From NCBI GenBank assembly GCA_950097015.1, contig CATNEN010000003.1, positions 7,606,001-7,670,000 of the forward strand: a stretch of 64,000 nucleotides of DNA. The letters run 5' to 3'. The stretch comes from Macrostomum hystrix (lineage: Eukaryota; Platyhelminthes; Macrostomidae). The notes below the pieces were generated by a model. It did no database searches and had not been told where the DNA came from. It saw only the letters and a program-made list of their open reading frames with translations. Made by a program: the position numbers and the translations under genes. Position 1 is the stretch's first letter, and each line of letters starts with the position of its first letter. Of this stretch, positions 59,501-64,000 are shown piece after piece.

Positions 59501-59987
59501 CAGAAGCTGGAAATAAAGCAAGCCAATAATTATGAAAAGCTTGACAACGATTAGCAAGTAAAAAGTTATTTTTTCAAAAATCAAATGCGCGATCCAGTTA
59601 TTTCCGTTTGATTTTCGAATACGCAACAACACGGCGCTGTGCAAATTTGAAGCATTTGAAGCACTAAGCGAATGCATAAAAATACAATAGAATTCATCAG
59701 ATCTACGAGTATATGAACTCACCTGAGTAGGCTTGATGTTGGTCTTGCTGCCGCACCTGGCGCAAGTTTTCAGTTTGCAATAGTGACACGGATGTCCGTA
59801 GGTCTCGGCGAATTTCACCTTGTTGCAAATCTGGCAGGTGCAAGTCGTCACCTCGGCGGCCGCTCCGGTCATCGTCGGCTTGGGAAAGCCGCCGAGCATC
59901 GTGACGCCGATCGCTGGACCGGCGGTGCTTGACGGCCCGCTGAAGGAACCCCCGCCGCCTCCGCTGAAGCTTTCAAACGCTTCATGA

Positions 59988-60038
<51 letters not shown>

Positions 60039-60145
60039 CCTTGGTGTCTGCTGATCTCACCTTGTATGCCCCTGATAGCGGTGCCAGCCTGATTAGATAC
60101 CTGATCTGTGACTTGCTTGGCCCAGTCAAACACTTTGCCAAACAT
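32926..60145 (-). CDS. rim: RIM: Rab3-interacting active-zone scaffold (RIMS1/2 orthologue), whole gene
   Basis: RIM organises the presynaptic active zone: it binds Rab3 and Munc13 through its N-terminal zinc-finger region, ELKS and calcium channels through PDZ, RIM-BP through a proline motif, and membranes or SNARE partners through two calcium-independent C2 domains. Eighteen exons with consistent phases join to 4314 nt (1437 residues plus stop). Order: zinc finger with four Cys pairs (CQIC, CHYC, CARC, CVRC), polyQ and charged linker, PDZ (GLKVMGG, VGDEVLEWNGRSL), C2A (IQLKLWYD, DKRRSKTV), linker with RQLPQVP, C2B (LEVEVIRARGL, DPLYQQQLVF, WGDYGR) and the tail VIGWYKLYPTSSLV. Length is close to vertebrate RIM1. 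No frame break was found. The gene is enlarged to 27 kb by intronic minisatellites. Exon 1 lacks the DLSHL-type helix that normally precedes the zinc finger. Confidence 0.9.
33155..34155. repeat. Minisatellite, 12-bp unit, RIM intron 17
   Basis: The unit is GATTCTAGCTAC with variants. A 342-bp higher-order block beginning GAGTTATTTAGAATTTATTA occurs at 33227 and again at 33569. Reads as RIVA repeats on minus and ATIL repeats on plus. Neither is a gene. Confidence 0.93.
34201..34549 (-). CDS. rim: RIM exon 17: first part of C2B
   Basis: Reads FVEGLGPGQLVGRQVLGTP, IQLSLFNRKGRLEVEVIRAR, APYVKVYLLEAKTCVEKQK, RRTLDPLYQQQLVF and ends KTLQ in phase 0 at GTTAGA. Both flanking introns are arrays of the same 12-bp unit. 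Confidence 0.92.
34605..35870. repeat. Degenerate 12/24-bp array, RIM intron 16
   Basis: Units alternate GATTCTACCAAC and GATTCCTGCTGC, related to the intron 17 array. A larger block with GATTCCAGCTACGAATGCTA recurs near 34950, 35040 and 35325. It is older-looking than the intron 17 array. Confidence 0.88.
35883..36090 (-). CDS. rim: RIM exon 16: Ser/Gln-rich linker
   Basis: Reads RKQRGTFQRSEEVLPP, a polyQ run and DSSDGSLPSMDPYL, comparable with the ESTDGSxNSYSSEG segment of other RIMs. It ends in phase 2 at GTAAGC. Confidence 0.83.
36162..36869 (-). CDS. rim: RIM exon 15: central linker with RIM-BP motif
   Basis: Contains RKRQLPQVP (RQLPQVP at about 36720-36700), the Arg-x-Leu-Pro-x-x-Pro SH3 ligand for RIM-BP. 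Also present are a Ser-rich VSDVSENSDASELSKMS block and RRASMGQKFSNFIPGLNRK, close to the RRSS-type block before C2B. Poly-Ala and poly-Gly runs are lineage-specific padding. It ends in phase 1 at GTGAGA. Confidence 0.88.
36930..37255. repeat. Minisatellite, 22-bp unit, about 15 copies, RIM intron 14
   Basis: The unit contains TTGGGGTAGAATCTCATCAG. Copies are nearly identical (two carry ATCGC for ATCTC), which suggests recent expansion. Confidence 0.93.
37256..37929. other. Unique spacer within RIM intron 14
   Basis: AT-rich sequence between two arrays. No exon-like or RNA-like signal was found. Confidence 0.45.
37930..40596. repeat. Large minisatellite, 31-bp unit, about 86 copies, RIM intron 14
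   Basis: The unit contains GTGATTCTGTAACCACTC then TAGAGCTCTGCAA. The right third shows a 465-bp (15-unit) higher-order period: rare variants GCACTGGAAG at 39839 and 40304, and GCCCTGCAAG at 40056 and 40521. It is the longest array in the window. Confidence 0.95.
40665..40757. repeat. Imperfect palindrome beside the 31-bp array
   Basis: Arms of about 37 nt (starting GTACAACAATCCGACGTCG; ending CGACGTCGAATTGTTGTAC) surround a 20-nt loop. TGACGTCA, a full CRE-type octamer, lies at the arm end. It could be a foldback element. The function is unknown. Confidence 0.75.
40942..40993 (-). CDS. rim: RIM exon 14 (52 nt)
   Basis: Between CATTTTTCAG and GTGAGT, it encodes MSYPDRQADFYRSVPLR. It takes the phase from 0 to 1, which exon 15 requires. 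It sits beside the 31-bp array. Confidence 0.75.
40994..42506. other. RIM intron 13, purine/pyrimidine-biased, no array
   Basis: 1.5 kb with long purine-rich plus-strand stretches (41210-41300, 41990-42090). The overlapping open frames 41621-41914 and 41739-42164 have no recognisable domain and are probably chance. Confidence 0.45.
42507..42596 (-). CDS. rim: RIM exon 13: C-terminal strand of C2A
   Basis: Encodes VVIPLSACDLEDEPMWYDL followed by VSQRRPATPTL, matching the DDEPHWY block that closes C2A in RIM proteins. 90 nt, phase 0-0. Confidence 0.87.
42655..42755 (+). mobile_element. SINE-A head fragment
   Basis: tRNA-like head with GTGGCAGAGTCGTCTGACTCG and GAGCTCGATTCCGCGGCG, cut off after ACATTCATTTGG. 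It abuts an inverted copy. Confidence 0.65.
42756..42992 (-). mobile_element. SINE-A copy, inverted next to a plus-strand head
   Basis: On the minus strand it carries the head, GCGCAGCCGCGGAGAGAAGG and the GTCAGGGCAGATGTACAC arm. With the preceding fragment it forms a foldback in RIM intron 12. Confidence 0.7.
43040..43202 (-). CDS. rim: RIM exon 12: second half of C2A
   Basis: Reads DKRRSKTVHQNSEPSWCQLF, then LQIEVMDYQDF and DVIGE, with the basic strand typical of C2A. It ends in phase 0 at GTAAGT. Confidence 0.9.
43325..43757. repeat. Minisatellite, 51-bp unit, about 8 copies, RIM intron 11
   Basis: The unit contains CCTGAAGCCCTGAAGAATCA, GGAGGCGGGGCATAG and AGGACCACA. Its CTGAAGAATCAGA core is shared with the next array in the same intron. 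Confidence 0.9.
43758..44345. other. Unique spacer within RIM intron 11
   Basis: Single-copy sequence between two arrays that share a core. No exon or RNA-like feature was seen. Confidence 0.45.
44346..45700. repeat. Compound minisatellite, 22-bp then 32-bp units, RIM intron 11
   Basis: About 24 copies of a 22-bp unit (CTGAAGAATCAGAGGACTCT plus CC) switch near 44890 to about 25 copies of a 32-bp unit with the same start followed by GGGCGGTGAGGACCATCC. Both share CTGAAGAATCAGAGG. Confidence 0.93.
45726..45933 (-). CDS. rim: RIM exon 11: first half of C2A
   Basis: Reads YRLNYDNEANL, then IQLKLWYDSDSAQLTVSLL and CLLPFTE. The loop 1 region lacks most of the Asp ligands needed for calcium, as is known for RIM C2A. 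Confidence 0.87.
46023..46066 (-). CDS. rim: RIM exon 10 (44 nt)
   Basis: Encodes KSHLSPRRGHQIES between AACTGCAG and GTGAGT, phase 2 in and phase 1 out, as its neighbours require. Confidence 0.8.
46400..46620. repeat. Short-unit array with GGGAAATCCC, RIM intron 9
   Basis: About 15-bp units of the form AAATGGGAAATCCC, with drift at the edges. Several units match the NF-kB-type consensus. Confidence 0.85.
46806..47070 (-). CDS. rim: RIM exon 9: PDZ domain
   Basis: Reads GLKVMGGRRC, GAFIVRVRPGSVADRVGDL, RVGDEVLEWNGRSLKRL and VELIVQRM. The match to RIM-type PDZ is unmistakable. It ends in phase 2 at GTGAGT. Confidence 0.93.
47130..47415. repeat. Minisatellite, 24-bp unit, about 11 copies, RIM intron 8
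   Basis: The unit contains TCTAGTTCTCCCCTTCCT, strongly pyrimidine on the plus strand. Open frames reading SSPLPSP and RKGRTRRR are artefacts of the 24-bp period. Confidence 0.92.
47565..47664 (-). CDS. rim: RIM exon 8: HPVTW motif and PDZ start
   Basis: Reads HPVTWQLSKDGTRLIGHMLL, the strongly conserved segment in front of the RIM PDZ domain, and ends in the carboxylate-binding loop (LDLG). The donor is GTTGAA. Confidence 0.9.
47746..47801 (-). CDS. rim: RIM exon 7: helical lead-in to PDZ
   Basis: Encodes ADRRNPAAIEAKVKNFLS, between AATTTCAG and GTAAGC. The phase fits exons 6 and 8 exactly. Confidence 0.82.
47925..48125 (-). mobile_element. SINE-B copy, RIM intron 6
   Basis: Reverse of 11932-12240: CAGTCCATGGACTG, GGTGAACTGAAGCAATGCAG and the tRNA-like box B (GGGAATCGAGCCCCTGAC on plus) are all recognisable. 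It ends about 30 bp from RIM exon 6. Confidence 0.72.
48154..48649 (-). CDS. rim: RIM exon 6: Ser-rich and acidic linker
   Basis: It runs from THHQRQSQASVAQS to ATGFCVGRGG, with an acidic DDxDD block of about 20 residues. The TTTTTTAG acceptor and GTAAGC donor are clear, phase 0 in and 1 out. This is a disordered spacer between zinc finger and PDZ. Confidence 0.8.
48733..48979 (-). CDS. rim: RIM exon 5: Gln/Ser-rich linker
   Basis: The frame is open throughout (SCGGSSHRTQSQ, polyQ, PTAPKRTQSSSSPSQS, polyQ, LSAK) and ends in phase 0 at GTCAGT. Two acceptors four bases apart are possible. Phase 2 from exon 4 favours the one giving start 48979. Confidence 0.72.
49125..49770. repeat. Minisatellite, about 56-bp unit, RIM intron 4
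   Basis: The unit contains GCTTTATGGTCAGGGAATGG, GGTGGTTTTGCTCTAGG and GGCTGGGAGTGAGG, with deletions in some copies. About 10 copies. Confidence 0.85.
49771..50402. other. Unique part of RIM intron 4
   Basis: AT-rich single-copy sequence. No exon-like frame with splice signals was found. Confidence 0.45.
50403..50444 (-). CDS. rim: RIM exon 4 (42 nt)
   Basis: Between CTTGCACAG and GTAAAT. In the phase set by exon 3 it reads GYESASKSLERQP, a Ser/charged linker segment. Its length is a multiple of three, so skipping keeps the frame. Confidence 0.65.
50525..53015. repeat. Large 16/17-bp minisatellite, RIM intron 3
   Basis: The unit is TCTCATCTCTCCCCTG with a 17-bp variant TCTCATCTCGAATCTAG. 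Blocks of several hundred bases recur (for example the GTGACATCTGTCGCTTG marker near 50768, 51362, 51848 and 52285), showing higher-order duplication. The 269- and 328-codon frames are artefacts. Confidence 0.94.
53038..53654 (-). CDS. rim: RIM exon 3: end of zinc finger and Gln-rich charged region
   Basis: After CCTGTAG it reads SVWICVRCSRDRDSGKW, supplying the last Cys pair, then several Gln runs separated by Glu/Lys-rich stretches. The probable end is CAAAG before GTTGGT (phase 2), a weak donor. A 16-bp array starts right behind it. DSGKW resembles the SGAWF-type motif after the finger but lacks the Phe. Confidence 0.8.
53700..54050. other. Start of RIM intron 2, AT-rich
   Basis: No supported exon. 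The open frame 53751-53975 has no splice context on either strand. Confidence 0.4.
54051..54600. repeat. Minisatellite, 23-bp unit, about 23 copies, RIM intron 2
   Basis: The unit contains CGAATCTCAGATAATCTACC. Variants (CCGTCTCA, CTTCTCG) come in clusters. Confidence 0.93.
55185..56015. repeat. Minisatellite, 22-bp unit, about 37 copies, RIM intron 2
   Basis: The unit contains TTTCCCTACAATTTCCCTGC. A block of about 139 bp with CAATCTTCTTGCC is duplicated (near 55570 and 55730). Confidence 0.92.
56645..56980. repeat. Array of GAGATGAGACAGGG, inverse of the intron 3 unit
   Basis: Units such as GAGATGAGACAGGGGA are the reverse complement of the 50525-53015 unit. Copies are degenerate. It lies on the other side of RIM exon 3. 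Confidence 0.85.
56985..57485. other. Unique part of RIM intron 2
   Basis: AT-rich. I see no exon or structure. Confidence 0.4.
57490..58000. repeat. About 67-bp repeats with CACGTGA boxes, RIM intron 2
   Basis: The unit contains GAGATCACGTGACTTGATCT and GATTTCTTAGAAATTGCC. The palindrome GTCACGTGAC or ATCACGTGAC is intact at 57528, 57595, 57662, 57729 and 57972, and degenerate in two other units. Confidence 0.85.
58522..58560 (-). CDS. rim: RIM candidate microexon 2 (39 nt)
   Basis: Flanked by ATGATCAG and GTAAGT, it encodes KTDNGNDAVNEQQ in phase 0-0. It would lengthen the loop between the third and fourth Cys pairs of the zinc finger, where vertebrate RIM also has extra residues. Skipping it keeps the frame, so it may be alternative. 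Confidence 0.55.
58680..59330. repeat. Minisatellite, 22-bp unit, about 29 copies, RIM intron 1
   Basis: The unit contains GGGAATCCCAAGACTACGAT. Edges are degenerate and the centre is homogeneous. Confidence 0.93.
59723..60145 (-). CDS. rim: RIM exon 1: N-terminus, polyQ and first part of zinc finger
   Basis: It starts MFGKVFDWAKQVTDQVSNQ, then a run of about 17 Gln (CAG only), a Gly/Ser stretch, and CQICNKVKFAETYGHPC, CHYCKLKTCARC. It ends PTQ in phase 0 at a GTGAGT donor. The Met at 60145 is the first in frame. The Rab3-binding N-terminal helix of other RIMs is not seen, so another upstream exon or an alternative N-terminus is possible. A read-through frame continues to 59486 but is intronic. 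Confidence 0.85.
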
Positions 60146-61265
60146 TATTAATTATTATTTCTTATTCTGCTTCTCGGGGCAATTGATTTTGGCTTGGCGA
60201 GGATTAAAATCCCGCACTGACATGTCTGATTGCGTGTCCTGTTTAAAGATTTTCTATTGTTTTATATTAAGGATTATATTAAGGATAATATAGTGCAATA
60301 TTAACTTGAAAGAATTCTTTTTTAAAAAATGGTAAGTTGAGTTTCTGTTTAAGAAAGAGGAACATTATCCTCTCTGAGCAGGGCGGAGTAGAATTTGGGT
60401 GGATGGCTTTAAGTCGGAGCGGGAGAGACAGGGAAGATGCAGAAGGATAGAGGTTGAGGCGGCTGAGGGGGGTAGGTGACCGCAGTGAGGCGATAGGCAC
60501 GGATTTTGGGCATTGGGCTGGGGGTGGGGCTACAGGCTACTGGGGTGGATGCGGGCACGGACGTTCCGAGTTGAGTATCTAAGCGATTGAGCACATGCTC
60601 ATACGGCATTCCTTATGGCTGAGCAACCCATTGACCCCGCACGCACGCATGCACACATACTGGTCATGCCTATAGTAACTCATTTGCATAGCACACTCGC
60701 ATTGGATGCCACCAATAGGAGAGTCAAATGAGTTCTAGGCCTAGACTTTCATTCTCCTCTTTTTTCCTCTCACTCACTCTCTCTCTCTCTCTTCTCATTT
60801 CTTTCTTCCTTTCTCTCTCTCTCGTCTTAGAGTTTTTCTTTAATAGCACGCTACGTACAACAAGGACAGTCGTAACTACAAGCGTTTATGCAAAGCTTTC
60901 TCCCGCTTCATTCCAATTCTAATGAGAGGTATAGTGGGGTGAATTGTGTATCGGAGAATGCGATAGATGTTTTACAAGTAAATTGGACACTTAGTTTGCT
61001 GCTCCGTGTTACGCTCTATTCTTTTTCTTCCGATTCATTGTTATTTTCGTCAGTTAATTTTACACGTTTTCCTTGCTCTTTTACGGGTAACACGACCCAT
61101 TGCTATTATTCTACGGATTCATTGAATGTTAGGGACATTCTATGCGCTAATCACCTCATAGTGTTCAGATTTTCTGTTAGTATTTTACTGTCTAGTCTGA
61201 TTCTTTTAATTCCGCTTTTTTCTTTTTTACTTTAACTTTCATCGCTTACATCTCTTAACACTCTT
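60146..61265. other. Upstream of RIM, no gene recognised
   Basis: Contains a CT-rich tract (60755-60825) and short frames. This is where an upstream RIM promoter or alternative first exon would be sought, but no clear TATA or CCAAT arrangement is visible. Confidence 0.4.
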
Positions 61266-61269
61266 TTAC

Positions 61270-61855
61270 CCCACTTTATCTCATCCCTGACTATATCATC
61301 CCTGACTATATCATCCCTGACTATATCCCAGTTTATCTCATCCTTGTTTATCTTACTCCTGTTTATCTTACCCATATTTATCTCACTCCTGTTTATCTCA
61401 CCATATTTATCTCACTCCTGTTTATCTCATCCATCTTTATCTTACCTCTGTTTATCTCACCACATTTATCTCACTCCTCACTTACGTTTTTTCCCACCCC
61501 TATTTATCTCACCCCTGTCTATCTTACCCCGGTTTATCTCACCCCTGTCTATCTTACCCCGGTTTATCTCACCCCTGTCTATCTTACTCCTTTTTATCTC
61601 ACCCATACTTATCTCACCCATACTTATCTTACCCATATTTATCTTACCCATGGTTTTCTCACCCATATTTTTCTCACCCATATTTTTCTCACCCATATTT
61701 ATCTCACCCATATTAATCTCACCCCAGTCTATCTTATCTCACCCCTGTTTATCTCACCTCTGTTTATCTCACCCCTGTTTATCTCACCCCTGTTTATCTC
61801 ACCCCTATTTATCTCACCCCTGTTTATCTCATCCCTGTTAATCCTAATTCCCTGC
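61270..61855. repeat. 15-bp pyrimidine-rich array
   Basis: The unit is TTTATCTCACCCCTG with variants (ACCCATA). Long frames across it are artefacts. Confidence 0.9.
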
Positions 61856-62860
61856 TTATCTCATCACTGCTTTTGACACCCCAATAAATTATTGGCTTGT
61901 GTATCTTGACAATCGTCCGTAATATTATAGAAAATACTTGCAGCAGTTTGAGTAGGCAAGCTTAAACCCGTAAGCCTTAGCTAATATTTCGTCTCAAAAT
62001 ACCTTATCTGCTTACTATTTTACATAGCAGACAGGCAGTGTTTGTTTAGTCAAAAAATTTCAAAGAAGTCAGAGGGCATAACTATTTTGATCCATATAGT
62101 GTTGTTCCTTTACTCATCGGTATTTCTAATATTATATTAGTGCATATTTGCATAGTGTTAATCTACAGTCCAAAGTCTTGTGCAAACACTTGTGCCGCTA
62201 TATATAGCCTGTATGTACCCCAATGCTAATCCGCCAGCACAAACACTCAGATTAGGAATTGGCGAGGCCTACCCTACATCTTTTGAGAAGCTTCTCAGAA
62301 CTCTAAGAATTGATTCAACTGTAAAAATGACTGAAAAAAAAGATTATATTTAGCCAAATCCGACACGTCAGTCGGATTGGGATTATTAAGGAGATTCATA
62401 CTTAAATCCAGCTATTATACATAGGCAAATAAATAGTAAGCTGTTATGGCACCCATGACATTAACAAAAATTGGTGGTCTAAAACGGGCCAATTTATCTG
62501 GTTTTTTTTCGTTGCAGCAATTTATCAAGACCAAAAAAATTTCTCTTCCAACAGTTTAATAACCGAATTTGAGTTTATTGCTGTTGGAGTGGAGTTTGTT
62601 CGGACAGAATAAGCTTTCATTATCCCAGTAAATTGGACAAAATTTACGACTTCGGTATTTTCAAAGTTCATTCTAAGTTTACAGCACAAGTGTTACGGTT
62701 TAGTGCAGGTTTAGAGCGGTTAACTAGGGTCGAAAACATTAGAAATTTAGTACAATTAAATTAATGAAAAATATATTTATTTCCTTGAAATATATAGTTT
62801 AAAGAAACGACTAAAATTCATAAAATAAGAGATGGTGATTCATTTCTAACAAAGCTATGA
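61856..62860. other. AT-rich intergenic sequence
   Basis: No supported gene, RNA or mobile element. Confidence 0.45.
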
Positions 62861-62864
62861 TTTT

Positions 62865-63725
62865 CTAGGCACCCCCAAATTCTTTCTTAGAAAGCTCCTA
62901 AAATATTTCCTGGAAAGCTACTCTATGTACTAGAAAACCATTAGATTTCCAATATAGCAGCTGGATTTTCCAGAAAGCCACTATATTTCTTAGAAAAATA
63001 CTAGAACGATTTCCTTGAAAGCTACTAGTTTTCCAAGAAAGCTGATAGATTTCCTCGAAAGCTACTAGTTTTCCTAGAAAGCTGCAAGATTGTCTTGAAA
63101 GTTAATAGATTTTCTAGACAGCTACTATTTATCCTAGAAAGCTACTAGTTATCCTAGCAAGCTACTGGATTTCTTTGAAAGCTATAAGAATTCCTAGAAA
63201 CTATAGGATTTCCCAGAAGGCCACTGGTTTTCCTAGAAAGCTACTAGTTTTCCTAGAAAGCTAATCGTTTTCATGGAAAGCTACTGGATTTACTTAAAAG
63301 CTATAAGAATTCTTAGATAGCATAGGATTTCCTAGAAAGCTACGAGATTTCGTAGAACGCTTTTAGTTTTCCTAGAAAGCTACTAGTTTTTATTAATAGC
63401 TACTAGTTTTCCTATAAAGCTACTCGTTTTTCTAGAAAGCTACTAGATTTCCTAAAAAGCTAATAGTTTTCCTAGAAAGCTACTAGATTTCCAAAAAAAG
63501 CTAATAGTTTTCCTAGAAAGCTAATAGTTTTCCTAGAAAGCTAATAGTTTTCCTAGAAAGCTAATAGTTTTCCAAGAAAGATTTAAGATTTTCTAGAATG
63601 CTATATGATTTCCTAGAAAGCTACCTAATTTCATAGAACACTCCAAGAGTTATCTCAATAGAACGCTACTAGATTTCCTAAAATGCGCCGAGGTTTCGTA
63701 GAAAGTAATTAATTTTCTAGAAATC
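62865..63725. repeat. Degenerate array, about 20-bp unit
   Basis: The unit is TTTCCTAGAAAGCTACTAG with many substitutions and indels, so it is older than most arrays here. Confidence 0.85.
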
Positions 63726-64000
63726 AACTAGTTCTCTTATTTAAAAAGCTAAGTACGCCAGTTGTCAGTTAAAAGTTTACGGAGAATGGATTTTAAAAAG
63801 TTGGTAAGCTACAATAAAAGAACCAAGAAGCCAAAAATAGCCAAAATTTTATGACATATCGACTGATAAAGATGTTTGATCGACGAGGCTATGAAACTGA
63901 TTTCTCCTGGGAATTGACAGAAACTTCTCAAACCGCAAAACCGCATTTGGTATTGACCATGTTAGGCTGTGGTGTATAAGAGCACAGACTGATAGACAAA

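Noticed and set aside
60888-61235. 115-codon open frame with a hydrophobic C-terminus
   Set aside because: No splice context, no family resemblance and composition like the flanking AT/CT-rich DNA. Probably chance.

Overview
The window is animal nuclear DNA: GT-AG introns, phase-consistent exons, signal-peptide exons, tRNA-derived SINE-like elements, and about 21 kb (a third of the sequence) of minisatellite arrays with 12 to 67 bp units. A synaptic RIM gene means an animal with a nervous system. The mix of secreted F-type lectins, PAN modules and heavy tandem repeats would suit a marine or spiralian invertebrate, but I cannot name the taxon. Nothing is bacterial, plasmid or phage.

Region 1 (1-24490) is a cluster of secreted lectin genes. 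Each full copy has a 76-nt signal-peptide exon, an exon with the sugar-binding front half of an F-type lectin (fucolectin) domain, an exon with its back half, and a final exon with a PAN/apple-like module. All introns are phase 1. On the minus strand lie a 5'-partial gene (156-1284), copy A (4669-5770, decayed), B (6756-7861), C (12810-13904) and D (14893-16588). On the plus strand are an orphan frameshifted lectin exon (20916-21120) and a signal-plus-PAN-only gene (22556-24333). A 2.4-kb segmental duplication links the A/B and C/D pairs. Three SINE-like families and several arrays sit between and inside these genes.

Region 2 (24800-28429) holds one plus-strand, three-exon gene for a secreted 908-residue protein with a von Willebrand factor A domain, a coiled coil and an unrecognised C-terminal half. 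A TATA box and three CCAAT boxes lie upstream.

Region 3 (28430-32925) has no gene and is mostly arrays.

Region 4 (60145 down to 32926, minus strand) is a complete RIM gene (Rab3-interacting active-zone scaffold). I could reconstruct 18 exons whose phases chain without a break into 1437 codons: zinc finger, polyQ/charged linker, PDZ, C2A, linker with a RIM-BP binding motif, C2B. Short introns (71-89 bp) are plain. Almost every intron above about 350 bp is filled by a different minisatellite or a SINE, including a 2.7-kb array of a 31-bp unit.

Region 5 (60146-64000) shows no gene, only pyrimidine-rich and AGAAAGCT-type repeats. Many long open frames in the window are repeats whose unit is a multiple of three and are not genes.
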